Shown: piece after piece, positions 44,091 to 53,159 of the stretch | Layout of the letters: the number at the start of each line of letters is the position of its first letter | Numbering within the stretch: the stretch's first letter is position 1 | Source of the DNA: an uncultured Oscillospiraceae bacterium | Lineage (GTDB): Bacteria > Bacillota > Clostridia > Oscillospirales > Acutalibacteraceae | Direction of reading: 5' to 3' | DNA: 56,422 bases | NCBI GenBank assembly: GCA_900548305.1 | Contig: URJZ01000008.1 | Location: forward strand, 1-56,422 | The notes under the pieces: model-generated | Seen by the model: the letters and a program-made list of their open reading frames with translations, nothing else | Told to the model about the DNA's origin: nothing | Database searches by the model: none | Program-made: the position numbers and the translations under genes

Positions 44091-45779
44091 ATGAGTGAAG
44101 AACTAAAAAATGTAGAAGAAACACAAGAGGTTTGGAGCAACTTTATTCATGATTTTATAGAAGAAGATATTGCACCGGGAGGCAGATTTGAAGGAAAAAA
44201 GGTACACACTCGTTTTCCTCCCGAACCCAACGGATATTTGCACATTGGCCATGCGAAAGCATTGTACATTGACTTTGCAACTGCCGAAAAATATAACGGT
44301 TTGTGTAATTTACGTATGGACGATACTAATCCAACAAAAGAAGACGTTGAGTATGTAGATGCAATCAAAGAGGATATTGCATGGCTTGGCTTTTCTTGGG
44401 AAGACCGTTTTTATTATGCGTCTGACTATTTTTCTAAAATGTATGAGATTGCAGTGAATCTAATTAAAAAAGGTTTGGCGTATGTCTGTCAATGTACTCC
44501 GGAACAAGTACGTGAAAATCGTGGAGATTTGACAACTCCGGCTGTCAGTCCATACCGAGATAGACCCATTGAGGAAAGCTTGGATTTATTTGCACGAATG
44601 AAAGAGGGCGAGTTTGAAGACGGCTCTATGACGCTGCGTGCAAAAATCGATTTGGCTTCCGGCAACTTTAATATGCGTGACCCTGTATTGTATCGTATTA
44701 GCCATATGCATCATCATCGCACCGGAGATCAGTGGTGTATTTATCCTATGTACGATTATGCTCACCCTATTGAAGACGCATTGGAAGGCATTACACATTC
44801 GCTGTGTTCTTTGGAGTTTGAAGCGCACAGACCTTTATACGATTGGGTAATTGAGCACTCTGAGCTGCCTTGTAAACCTCGTCAAATTGAGTTTGCGCGA
44901 TTGAACATAAATCATACGGTTATGAGTAAGAGAAAACTCCGCTTATTGGTAGAAAATGGTGTGGTAGATGGGTGGGATGACCCAAGAATGCCTACGTTGA
45001 GCGGATTGCGCAGAAGAGGGTATACTCCGCTTTCCATTCGCAATTTTTGTGAGCGCATTGGCGTTTCTAAGGTAAACAGTGTTGTGGAATATAGTTTTTT
45101 AGAGCATTGTTTGCGTGAAGATTTGAATATGACAGCGCAGCGAGTTATGGCTGTGTTAGACCCTATAAAGTTGATTATTACCAATTATCCAGAAGATTTG
45201 GTAGAAGAATTTGAGATTGAAAATAATCCGAACTGTCCTGAAGATGGTACCAGAACTATTACGTTTTCCAGAGAATCTTGGATTGAAAGAAGTGACTTTA
45301 CAGAAGAACCTGTAAAAGGATATTTCCGCTTTTATCCGGGCAATGAAGTACGTATGAAAACAACTTATATTGTAAAATGTACAGGCTGTAAAAAAGATGA
45401 AAATGGCAATGTAATTGAAGTATATGGAGAGTATGATCCTGAAACACGGGGCGGTACCACTCCGGACGGCAGAAAAGTACGCGGAACTATTCATTGGGTT
45501 GATGCGAAAAATGCTCTGGATGCTGAAATTCGTTTATATGATAATTTATTTACTCAGGCAGATCCGGAAGCAGGCGAGTTATTGGAATGTATCAATCCTG
45601 AATCTTTGAAAGTATTGGAACATTGTAAAGTGGAGGCTTCTGTGAAAGAACTAGACTCCCATGCATCGTTTCAATTTATGCGACAGGGTTATTTCTGCTT
45701 TGACTCTAAGGATAGTAAATCTGAACATTTGGTATTTAACAGAACGGTATCATTAAAAGATAGTTTCAAGAAAAAATGA
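44091..45779 (+). CDS. glnS: Glutaminyl-tRNA synthetase
   Basis: A 562-residue class I synthetase close to the E. coli length (~554 aa). The GlnRS-type HIGH motif PPEPNGYLHIGHAKA and the KMSKS-type VMSKRKL distinguish it from GluRS (PSPTG). The C-terminal anticodon-binding beta-barrels follow. Many Firmicutes lack GlnRS and use the GatCAB pathway; it was probably acquired by transfer in Clostridia. Co-transcribed with gltX. Confidence 0.95.
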   Translation: MSEELKNVEETQEVWSNFIHDFIEEDIAPGGRFEGKKVHTRFPPEPNGYLHIGHAKALYIDFATAEKYNGLCNLRMDDTNPTKEDVEYVDAIKEDIAWLGFSWEDRFYYASDYFSKMYEIAVNLIKKGLAYVCQCTPEQVRENRGDLTTPAVSPYRDRPIEESLDLFARMKEGEFEDGSMTLRAKIDLASGNFNMRDPVLYRISHMHHHRTGDQWCIYPMYDYAHPIEDALEGITHSLCSLEFEAHRPLYDWVIEHSELPCKPRQIEFARLNINHTVMSKRKLRLLVENGVVDGWDDPRMPTLSGLRRRGYTPLSIRNFCERIGVSKVNSVVEYSFLEHCLREDLNMTAQRVMAVLDPIKLIITNYPEDLVEEFEIENNPNCPEDGTRTITFSRESWIERSDFTEEPVKGYFRFYPGNEVRMKTTYIVKCTGCKKDENGNVIEVYGEYDPETRGGTTPDGRKVRGTIHWVDAKNALDAEIRLYDNLFTQADPEAGELLECINPESLKVLEHCKVEASVKELDSHASFQFMRQGYFCFDSKDSKSEHLVFNRTVSLKDSFKKK

Positions 45780-45859
45780 TGATTACAACGACAATTTAAT
45801 TTTATTAAAAAAAGAAACATAACGCTTAATTATTTATTTGATTTATTCATTGTTTGACA

Positions 45860-45900
45860 AAGAAGACCGAATACCTATTTAGTATTCGGTCTTCTTTTAT
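45860..45900 (+). terminator. Terminator after glnS
   Basis: AAGAAGACCGAATAC pairs perfectly with GTATTCGGTCTTCTT, followed by TTAT. Confidence 0.85.
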
Positions 45901-46044
45901 TGTTTGTAACTATCATCATGAAATTGACGTTATGTTAACAAAGTCTTTTTATTTGATTCATAGCCAAAAAATATAAAATACATATTTTTAGGATAAAATA
46001 AAGAATAAGTTATTGTGGAATAAAAAAGTATCTTATATATTATC

Positions 46045-46060
46045 TATCAGTTAACTGATA
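46045..46060. repeat. 16-bp perfect palindrome at the end of the BofC-like gene
   Basis: TATCAGTTAACTGATA reads identically on both strands and includes the stop codon of the minus-strand gene. It may be part of a weak terminator or be chance in AT-rich DNA. Confidence 0.4.
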
Positions 46061-46458
46061 TAGTCTTCTAGAATAATTTGAACCTCACCCTGAGAATTTG
46101 CTGTAATACCTTTTTTAAGCAAATCTTGGTCTTGTGCAGGTAAATCACTTACAGAAATATTAACTTCTTTATAAGGTTGTGCTTCATCATTTAAAAATAC
46201 ACCGATATGTCCATGATATTCTTTAATGATATAAATATCTGATTGACTTGTCATAGTGGTAATATTGTTGCTATCGGCATGCGATGATGGGCTTTCTTGA
46301 CTTGAATTAGGATTTGAGGTAAAATGAGTTTGTTCACTAGTAATATTTTTAGATGCATTTTGAGGAATGGTAAGGAATATTACAAGAAGGACAATTCCTA
46401 TTAATAAAACTAAAGCGATGCTTAATATGATATAATAGGATTTTTTCACTTTGACCAT
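46051..46458 (-). CDS. Single-pass membrane protein with BofC C-terminal-like domain
   Basis: A 135-residue protein: short basic start, membrane segment (about 8-30), a Ser/Asn/Thr-rich linker, and a C-terminal domain with YIIKEYHGHIGVFLNDE and a second half ending in LEDYIS. This pattern is common in Clostridia and matches what I know as the BofC C-terminal domain; BofC controls SpoIVB protease during sporulation in Bacillus. The assignment is by pattern only. ATG 46458 has AAAGG a few bases upstream. It is divergent from the PBP gene. Confidence 0.6.
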   Translation of the reverse strand: MVKVKKSYYIILSIALVLLIGIVLLVIFLTIPQNASKNITSEQTHFTSNPNSSQESPSSHADSNNITTMTSQSDIYIIKEYHGHIGVFLNDEAQPYKEVNISVSDLPAQDQDLLKKGITANSQGEVQIILEDYIS

Positions 46459-46561
46459 ACCCACCTTTCTATGATAATTGGATATAATTTTGTATCTTTG
46501 GTGCTAGTATGGCTCAAAATTGGAAATATATACATGGAAAATGAAAGATTTGTTTTATTCT

Positions 46562-46586
46562 AATTATCTGATTTATTCAGATAATT
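46562..46586 (+). repeat. 10-bp inverted repeat upstream of the PBP gene
   Basis: AATTATCTGA and TCAGATAATT are perfect complements around TTTAT, 24 bases before the start codon and just before the ribosome binding site. There is no T tract, so it is more like an operator or an RNA stem than a terminator. Confidence 0.5.
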
Positions 46587-46609
46587 GCTGCATTATTGAG
46601 GTGAATTGA

Positions 46610-48850
46610 TTGAAAAAATCTGACATGAATCAGTATGGGTTAAAGCCTGTACCGGACCCGAAAGGAAATAGCACCGGCAAAGCAGCAGGAAAAGCGATTT
46701 CCCGTGTGGTAATTACCATTGTAAGTTTATTTTTTGCTACATTGTTTATCATAGGTATTTTTATGTTCTCTTATGTTATGAGCTTAAGAGGAGAAGAGAT
46801 AGACATTGATTTGCATTCTTTAAACTTAGACTATACAAGCTTTATTTACGTAGATGATGAATCAGGCAATCCTGTAGAATATAAAAGTTTATATGGTGGT
46901 GAAAGCAACCGTATTTGGGTAGATTATCAGGATATTCCACAATATATGAAAGAGGCAATGGTTGCCATTGAGGATAAACGTTTTTGGGAACATAACGGTG
47001 TTGACTGGTGGAGAACATTAGGTGCTGCTACCAATTTATTGTCTTCAGGAGGAAGCTTTGGTGGCTCTACTATTACACAACAGTTGATAAAAAATTTGAC
47101 CGGCGAAAATGACGTAAGTATTTCCCGCAAACTAAAAGAGATCTTCAGAGCAGAAAATCTGGAAAAAAAGTATACCAAAGAAGAAATTTTGGAATGCTAC
47201 CTCAACGTTGTTAACTTTGGCAGTGGCTGTAAAGGAGTACAGGCAGCAGCAAACCTTTATTATGGAAAAGATATCAAGGATTGCAGTTTGGCAGAATGTG
47301 CTGCTATAGCAGGTATTACACAAAACCCGTATGCGTATTCTCCTATGAATTTTCCGGATAAGAATAAGGAACGTCAGCAAACTGTTCTGACAGAAATGTA
47401 TAATCAAGAAAAGATAACAAAAGAAGAATACGACCAGGCAATGGCTGAGTCTGAAAATATGAATTTTGTATTCCAAGAAGCAACTGAGACAGGGGCAGAT
47501 GATACCATTAATAATTGGTATATTGATACGATGATTCAAGACGTTGTCTCAGACTTGCAGTCCGAACTTGGATATACAAAAGAAGATGCACAGAATATGA
47601 TTTACTATGGCGGTCTGAAAATTTATTCTGCTATGGATTCCAGTGCTCAGGAAATGGCAGAAAATGCAGTAGCTAACGACCGTAACTTAAACAGTGACCC
47701 GGATATGCAGTGCGGTGTTTATATGATGGATTATTCCGGTCGAGTACTGGCAATTGTAGGTAGTAGCGATGAAAAAGAAGGCAATATGTGGTTTAACTAT
47801 GCAACAGATGCAAAGCGTCAACCTGGTTCGTCATTTAAACCGATTGCGGCCTACGCACCTGCGATTGATAAGGGGATTATCAATTATTCCAGCATAGTTC
47901 AGGATGATCCAATACCAAATTATTTTGATGACGGTACTGCAGGACCAAACAACTATGACCATCAATTCAGGGGACCTGTAACGGTACAGTATGCTTTACA
48001 GCAATCTTATAACCCACCTGCTGTTAGAGTGTATCAAAAGTTGGGTCCACAAAACGCCTATAATTTCTTGACACAAAAATTAGGATTTACCACATTGGTC
48101 GGCGGTGGAGTTGATGACAGCAACCTAGGTGTATCTATAGGTGGTGTCCATGAAGGTGTGACAGTAAAAGAAATGACAGCAGCATTCCAAATTTTTGGAA
48201 ACGGCGGTCAATATAATAAACCTTATACGTACTACTATGTAGAAGATCATGATGGTAATGTCATTTTGGATAATCGAGATAATATTTCTACACAGGCTAT
48301 TAAATCTTCTACTGCAACCATAATGCAAAAATTGCTGACAACTGTTGTAACACAAGGTACCGGTACCGGTGCAGGTGTAACAGGCTGGCAAATTTATGGT
48401 AAAACCGGTACTACAGATATTGATGACAATAGTTATTTTGTAGGTGGTTCTCCATACGCAGTGATTGGTGTTTGGACCGGTTATCAAAATCCAAGCCGTT
48501 TAAGAAATACGAATGCTTCTAAAAGCGTATTTCAAGGCTTAATGGGGGCATATTTAAACACCAAACAATTGAAACAATTTACAACAGATTCAAATGTTAC
48601 GTCTGCTGTTTATTGTACGCAGAGTGGTAATTTAGCAGGTCCGGGCTGTCCAACAGCAACCGGTTGGTACGAAAAAAATAATATGCCATCGCAATGTACG
48701 CAACATCAAAATACAACATCGTCCAGTTCTGAAGAGGAAGAAGAGGAAACTTCTAGCAATGCAAGCAGTTCGGAAAGTAGTTCATCATCTAGTTCTTCTT
48801 CCAGCTCAAGTTCTAGTGCGTCATCGTCTTCATCCTCTCCGGCAGCTTAA
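46610..48850 (+). CDS. Class A penicillin-binding protein (PBP1a-like)
   Basis: A 746-residue bifunctional peptidoglycan synthase. It has a short cytoplasmic tail, a membrane segment (about 28-55), the GT51 glycosyltransferase domain with catalytic Glu in IEDKRFWEHNGVDWW and GGSTITQQLIKN, and the transpeptidase domain with GSSFKP (SxxK), SYN (SxN) and KTGTTD (KTG box). The tail after about residue 695 is Glu-rich, then nearly pure Ser (about 35 of the last 45 residues) and may act as a flexible wall linker. The TTG start follows GAGGTGA. Confidence 0.95.
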   Translation: MKKSDMNQYGLKPVPDPKGNSTGKAAGKAISRVVITIVSLFFATLFIIGIFMFSYVMSLRGEEIDIDLHSLNLDYTSFIYVDDESGNPVEYKSLYGGESNRIWVDYQDIPQYMKEAMVAIEDKRFWEHNGVDWWRTLGAATNLLSSGGSFGGSTITQQLIKNLTGENDVSISRKLKEIFRAENLEKKYTKEEILECYLNVVNFGSGCKGVQAAANLYYGKDIKDCSLAECAAIAGITQNPYAYSPMNFPDKNKERQQTVLTEMYNQEKITKEEYDQAMAESENMNFVFQEATETGADDTINNWYIDTMIQDVVSDLQSELGYTKEDAQNMIYYGGLKIYSAMDSSAQEMAENAVANDRNLNSDPDMQCGVYMMDYSGRVLAIVGSSDEKEGNMWFNYATDAKRQPGSSFKPIAAYAPAIDKGIINYSSIVQDDPIPNYFDDGTAGPNNYDHQFRGPVTVQYALQQSYNPPAVRVYQKLGPQNAYNFLTQKLGFTTLVGGGVDDSNLGVSIGGVHEGVTVKEMTAAFQIFGNGGQYNKPYTYYYVEDHDGNVILDNRDNISTQAIKSSTATIMQKLLTTVVTQGTGTGAGVTGWQIYGKTGTTDIDDNSYFVGGSPYAVIGVWTGYQNPSRLRNTNASKSVFQGLMGAYLNTKQLKQFTTDSNVTSAVYCTQSGNLAGPGCPTATGWYEKNNMPSQCTQHQNTTSSSSEEEEEETSSNASSSESSSSSSSSSSSSSSASSSSSSPAA

Positions 48851-48862
48851 ATAGCTAATAAT

Positions 48863-48897
48863 AAAAAAGTGTCTGCATTTTTGCAGACACTTTTTTT
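48863..48897 (+). terminator. Terminator of the PBP gene
   Basis: AAAAAAGTGTCTGC pairs with GCAGACACTTTTTT, followed by more T. Confidence 0.9.
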
Positions 48898-48967
48898 ATT
48901 TACTTTATTTCATATTATGTATTTTACATTAATTTTTTAAATAGAAAAATTAAAAATTTTTATAAAT

Positions 48968-48996
48968 TTGCATTGCAAGATTCGTAGAAATATGAT
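48968..48996 (+). promoter_or_regulatory. Promoter of the ACT-hom-thrB-lysC operon
   Basis: TTGCAT (48968-48973), 17 bases, TATGAT (48991-48996). An overlapping TTGCAA-N17-TAAACT is shifted by five bases. No leader attenuator or T-box is visible in the short leader. Confidence 0.6.
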
Positions 48997-49040
48997 AAAC
49001 TGTACATTGTGAACAAACAATCGTATACAGGTGGTGGACA

Positions 49041-49481
49041 ATGAAGAATTCTGCTTTTCTTTTAGTAAACCAAGAAGTGCTTCCTCAAGTATTTACAAAG
49101 GTAATTCAGGCAAAAGAATATTTGAGAACGGCACAAGCTTCCAGCACTACAGAAGCTGCCAAAATGGCAGGTATTTCCCGCAGTGTATTTTATAAGTATA
49201 AAGATGCTGTTTATCCATACCATGGGAAAGCAGAAAAACAAATTGTTACCATACAAGTAGTATTATACGATAGACCGGGAGTATTAATGGCGGTTATTTC
49301 TGCTTTTTATAATGAAGGTGCTAATATTTTGACCATTAATCAAAATATTCCTGTTAATGGAACAGCGTTGGTTTCTATTTCATGTCAAGTGGATCATTTA
49401 AAAGGTTCTATGGATGATTTACTGCTGCATTTAAAACAAGTAGATGGGGTGCAGCGCATTGAGCATATTACAGGCGAATAA
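49041..49481 (+). CDS. ACT domain protein, UPF0735/PheB-like
   Basis: A 146-residue protein with an N-terminal helix-turn-helix-like stretch (EAAKMAGISRSVFYKYKDA) and a C-terminal ACT domain (DRPGVLMAVISAFYNEGANILTINQ, shown in part), which usually binds an amino acid. It is the first gene before hom, thrB and lysC, so it may sense threonine, lysine or a related amino acid; function is not established. A short upstream GGTGG serves the ATG. Confidence 0.85.
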   Translation: MKNSAFLLVNQEVLPQVFTKVIQAKEYLRTAQASSTTEAAKMAGISRSVFYKYKDAVYPYHGKAEKQIVTIQVVLYDRPGVLMAVISAFYNEGANILTINQNIPVNGTALVSISCQVDHLKGSMDDLLLHLKQVDGVQRIEHITGE

Positions 49482-49498
49482 ATAAAGAGGTGTAAAAG

Positions 49499-50743
49499 AT
49501 GATTGAGATTGCAATTTTGGGTCATGGTGTCGTTGGATCAGGTGTAGTAGAAGTATTGTCGACACATAAAGACAGCATTTTAAAACGCGCACAAAATGAA
49601 ATTGATATTAAATATATTTTAGATTTAAAAGAATTTCCGGACAGTCCATTTGCAGACCGCTTTACAAAAAACTTTGATGACATTATCCAAGATGATGATG
49701 TGAAAATTGTAGTTGAAGTCATGGGTGGATTGCACCCTGCCTTTGAATTTGTAAAGCAGTGTTTAGAAAAAGGAAAAAGCGTCGTTACCTCTAATAAAGA
49801 ATTGGTTGCTTCCAAAGGCGCAGAACTGTTGAAAATAGCAAAAGAAAAGAATGTAAACTTTTTATTTGAAGCAAGTGTTGGCGGAGGTATTCCGATTATT
49901 CGCCCTATACATCAATGTCTCGCAGCAAACGATGTAATTGAGATTGCAGGTATTCTAAATGGTACTACTAACTTTATCTTAACCAAAATGATTCGTGATC
50001 AAATGTCTTTTGAAGACGCATTGGCACTTGCTCAAAAGTTAGGCTATGCAGAACGCAATCCTGCTGCTGATATTGAAGGTGATGATGCTTGCCGTAAAAT
50101 TTGTATTTTGGCATCTCTTGCCTTTGGCAAACATGTTTATCCTGACCAAGTACATACAGAGGGTATTACAAAAGTTACATTAGGTGATGTAGAATATGCA
50201 GAAGCCTGGGGTGGTGTAATTAAGCTAATTGGCAGAGTAAAAATGATGGACGATCACAGAATTCAAATTATTGTGTGTCCTATGTTGATTCCAAGAGAAA
50301 GTCAGTTAGCAAATGTAGATGATGTATTTAATGGTATTATGGTTCGTGGAGACGCAACAGGAGATGTAGTTTTCTACGGAAAAGGTGCAGGTAAATTGCC
50401 AACAGCAAGTGCTGTGGTGGCAGATGTCATTGACTGTGCAAAACATATACATGCAAGAAAGAACTTGTTTTGGAGTGACAGTGTAGATAATTATGTTCAA
50501 GATTATTTGGACGATATCACTGCTATGTATGTACGCGTAACTGCTGATGATGTTGCAGCTGCAAAAACAGAAGTAGAAGCATTATTTGGAACTGTAGAGC
50601 TACTGGTACAAAAAAATGCTCCAAAAAATGAATTGGCATTTGTCACAAAACCAATGAAAGAGCGTGAAATTCAAGATAAAATTGGTGTATTGGAAAGTAA
50701 AGGCGTAACCATAGCATCTACAATTCGCGTTGGTGATTTGTAA
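49499..50743 (+). CDS. hom: Homoserine dehydrogenase
   Basis: A 414-residue NAD(P)-dependent enzyme reducing aspartate semialdehyde to homoserine. GHGVVGSG is the nucleotide loop, and VTSNKELVA and NGTTNFILT are catalytic-domain signatures, with LGYAERNPAADIEGDDA near residue 180. The C-terminal ~80 residues (from about VRVTADDV) form an ACT domain for threonine feedback control. AAAGAGGTG lies before the ATG at 49499. Confidence 0.96.
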   Translation: MIEIAILGHGVVGSGVVEVLSTHKDSILKRAQNEIDIKYILDLKEFPDSPFADRFTKNFDDIIQDDDVKIVVEVMGGLHPAFEFVKQCLEKGKSVVTSNKELVASKGAELLKIAKEKNVNFLFEASVGGGIPIIRPIHQCLAANDVIEIAGILNGTTNFILTKMIRDQMSFEDALALAQKLGYAERNPAADIEGDDACRKICILASLAFGKHVYPDQVHTEGITKVTLGDVEYAEAWGGVIKLIGRVKMMDDHRIQIIVCPMLIPRESQLANVDDVFNGIMVRGDATGDVVFYGKGAGKLPTASAVVADVIDCAKHIHARKNLFWSDSVDNYVQDYLDDITAMYVRVTADDVAAAKTEVEALFGTVELLVQKNAPKNELAFVTKPMKEREIQDKIGVLESKGVTIASTIRVGDL

Positions 50744-50766
50744 TTTAAGCAGATAGGAAGAACAAA

Positions 50767-51663
50767 ATGATAAAAATAAAGGTTCCCGCGACCAGTGCTA
50801 ATTTGGGATCTGGTTTTGATTCATTGGGAGTTGCTCTTAATTGGTATAACTATGTCTGGATGGAAGAATCTGATCAGATTGAAATTTCATCGAAAGATAA
50901 TGTGGAAATTCCCAAAGGAAAAGATAACTTAGTATACCAGGCGGCAGAGTTTGTTTATAATGCATACGGAAAGAAAATGCCTGGATTAAAGATTATACAG
51001 GAAAATAACATTCCTATGGCAAGAGGAATGGGAAGCAGTTCTGCGTGCATTGTAGCAGGTATTACCGGTGCAAATGAATTGTTAGGAAGACCGTTTGATC
51101 AGGATGCGCTAATCAATTTTGCCTGTAAAATTGAAGGTCATCCTGATAATACAACACCGGCTATTTTAGGGGGATTAACGGTATCTGCTATGGATGCAGG
51201 AAGGGTCTATAGTGTTGGAACACAGGTTTCTGATAAATTTAGATTTGCTCTGCTAATTCCTGATTTTCAATTAAAAACAGAGCAATCCCGCGCTACGTTA
51301 CCCATGCAATATAGTAAGCAAGATGCAGTTTATAATTTATCACGCAGTGCACTCATGGTGGCATCTTTGTCTTGTGGAAAGGCAGAAAATTTACGGATTG
51401 CAGTACAAGATAAGCTGCATCAACCGTTCCGAGTGGATTTGATTGAAAATTGCGCTGAAATTTTTGAGCTTACTTACCAAAATGGTTCATTGGGAACTTA
51501 CATTAGCGGAGCAGGACCGTGTATTATGTCCATTATCGAAAGTGAAAATACAGCATATTATAATCGTATGATAAAACAATTGGAAGAACGTGGCATCATG
51601 GGCTGGAAATTAGAAGTACTGGAAACTGATAGGGAAGGTACCAAAGTTCTCCCAACCATATAA
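50767..51663 (+). CDS. thrB: Homoserine kinase
   Basis: A 298-residue GHMP-family kinase that makes O-phosphohomoserine, the substrate of ThrC. The N terminus VPATSANLGSGFDSLG and the ATP loop ARGMGSSSACIVAG are diagnostic. It lies 23 bases after hom and 26 bases before lysC. Confidence 0.96.
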   Translation: MIKIKVPATSANLGSGFDSLGVALNWYNYVWMEESDQIEISSKDNVEIPKGKDNLVYQAAEFVYNAYGKKMPGLKIIQENNIPMARGMGSSSACIVAGITGANELLGRPFDQDALINFACKIEGHPDNTTPAILGGLTVSAMDAGRVYSVGTQVSDKFRFALLIPDFQLKTEQSRATLPMQYSKQDAVYNLSRSALMVASLSCGKAENLRIAVQDKLHQPFRVDLIENCAEIFELTYQNGSLGTYISGAGPCIMSIIESENTAYYNRMIKQLEERGIMGWKLEVLETDREGTKVLPTI

Positions 51664-51689
51664 ACATAATATAAAAGGAGAAATGATTT

Positions 51690-52901
51690 ATGAGCTTAAT
51701 TGTCCAGAAGTTTGGTGGTACTTCTGTTGCAAATACTGAGCGTTTGAAAAATGTTGCTGATATCATCACAAAAACATATGAAAAAGGCAATGATATTGTT
51801 GTTGTTGTATCGGCACAAGGAGATACAACAGATGAGTTTATTGAAAAAGCACGTCAAGTGAATCCCAATCCTTCAAAACGTGAGATGGATATGTTGTTAA
51901 CTGCAGGCGAACAAATTTCAGCTTCTCTTTTAGCTATGACCATCGAAGAAATGGGTTATCCGGTAGTTTCTTTGTTAGGCTGGCAGGCAGGATTTTTTAC
52001 AAGTGCAAATAACGGTTCTGCCAGAATAGAGCGTGTGGATCCTGATCGTATCAAACGTGAGATAGACCAAAAACGTATTGTAATTGTGACAGGTTTTCAG
52101 GGGGTAAATCGCTATCAGGATATGACTACATTGGGTCGCGGCGGATCTGATACCAGTGCGGTTGCAATTGCTGCATCGATGCATGCTGATTTATGCCAAA
52201 TTTATACAGATGTGGAAGGTGTATTTACAGCTGATCCAAGAAAAATAAAGGATGCACGCAAATTAGATGTTATTTCTTACGATGAAATGTTAGAACTTGC
52301 AACATTGGGTGCACAAGTATTAAATAACCGTTCAGTTGAGATGGCGAAAAAATATGGAGTAGAGCTAGAGGTACTTTCCAGCTTGACAAGAAAACCAGGC
52401 ACAATTGTAAGGGAGGCAAACAAAATGGAAGAAATGTTAATCAGCGGTATTGCAAAGGATAATGAAGTAGCGCGTGTATCGATTATTGGAGTTCCTGACA
52501 GACCGGGACTTGCATTTAAAATTTTCACAAAGCTAGCTGCAAAAGAGATTAATGTAGATATTATTTTACAATCCATTGGACGAAATAATACAAAAGATAT
52601 TAGCTTTACCATTCCTGAATCACAGCTAGATGAAACAATGGAAATTTTAAGAACTTATGTTGAAACTATTGGTGCCGCTGATGCTGTTTATGATGGTAAT
52701 GTTTCTAAAGTTTCTGTAGTTGGTGCAGGAATGGAAACTCATCCGGGAGTTGCAGCACAGATGTTTGAAGCATTGTTTGATGCCAATATTAATATCCAGA
52801 TGATTTCTACAAGTGAAATTAAGATTTCTGTTTTGATTGCACGTGACGATGCCGACCAAGCAGTTACAGCAATTCATAAAAAATTCTTTTCAGGAAAATA
52901 A
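51690..52901 (+). CDS. lysC: Aspartokinase
   Basis: A 403-residue kinase catalysing the first step of lysine and threonine synthesis. KFGGTSVAN is the N-terminal ATP motif, TLGRGGSDTSAVAIAA the aspartate-binding region, and the C-terminal third holds two ACT domains (around DRPGLAFKIF and the IQMISTSEIKIS stretch). AAAGGAG precedes the ATG. As the last gene of the operon it feeds both hom and lysA. Confidence 0.96.
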   Translation: MSLIVQKFGGTSVANTERLKNVADIITKTYEKGNDIVVVVSAQGDTTDEFIEKARQVNPNPSKREMDMLLTAGEQISASLLAMTIEEMGYPVVSLLGWQAGFFTSANNGSARIERVDPDRIKREIDQKRIVIVTGFQGVNRYQDMTTLGRGGSDTSAVAIAASMHADLCQIYTDVEGVFTADPRKIKDARKLDVISYDEMLELATLGAQVLNNRSVEMAKKYGVELEVLSSLTRKPGTIVREANKMEEMLISGIAKDNEVARVSIIGVPDRPGLAFKIFTKLAAKEINVDIILQSIGRNNTKDISFTIPESQLDETMEILRTYVETIGAADAVYDGNVSKVSVVGAGMETHPGVAAQMFEALFDANINIQMISTSEIKISVLIARDDADQAVTAIHKKFFSGK

Positions 52902-52955
52902 TATTGCATAAATTGCTATAATATGGTTTAATAGTAACAGCACAATAAATAATAG

Positions 52956-52985
52956 CCAGCAAACTGTTTCAGTTGTTGGTTTTAT
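52956..52985 (+). terminator. Hairpin immediately upstream of tRNA-Pro
   Basis: CCAGCAAACTG pairs imperfectly with CAGTTGTTGG, followed by TTTTAT. It is two bases from the tRNA 5' end. It may end the lysC operon, with tRNA-Pro made by read-through or from TTGCAT-N17-TTTAAT (52904-52932). Confidence 0.5.
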
Positions 52986-52987
52986 AT

Positions 52988-53063
<76 letters not shown>

Positions 53064-53067
53064 TATC

Positions 53068-53107
53068 GAGTGTTCATAAGGGATTTGACTTATGAACACT
53101 CTTTTTG
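53068..53107 (+). terminator. Terminator of tRNA-Pro
   Basis: GAGTGTTCATAAG pairs perfectly with CTTATGAACACTC, followed by TTTTT. Confidence 0.9.
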
Positions 53108-53132
53108 TTTCATCATATAATTTTTATGTCCG

Positions 53133-53159
53133 GGCAAGGGTAACACCTTGCTCTTTTTT
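53133..53159 (+). terminator. Hairpin at the element border
   Basis: GGCAAGG and CCTTGCT pair around GTAACA, with a T run on the plus strand just before the recombinase stop. It faces the recombinase and would block transcription entering from the chromosome. Confidence 0.55.
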
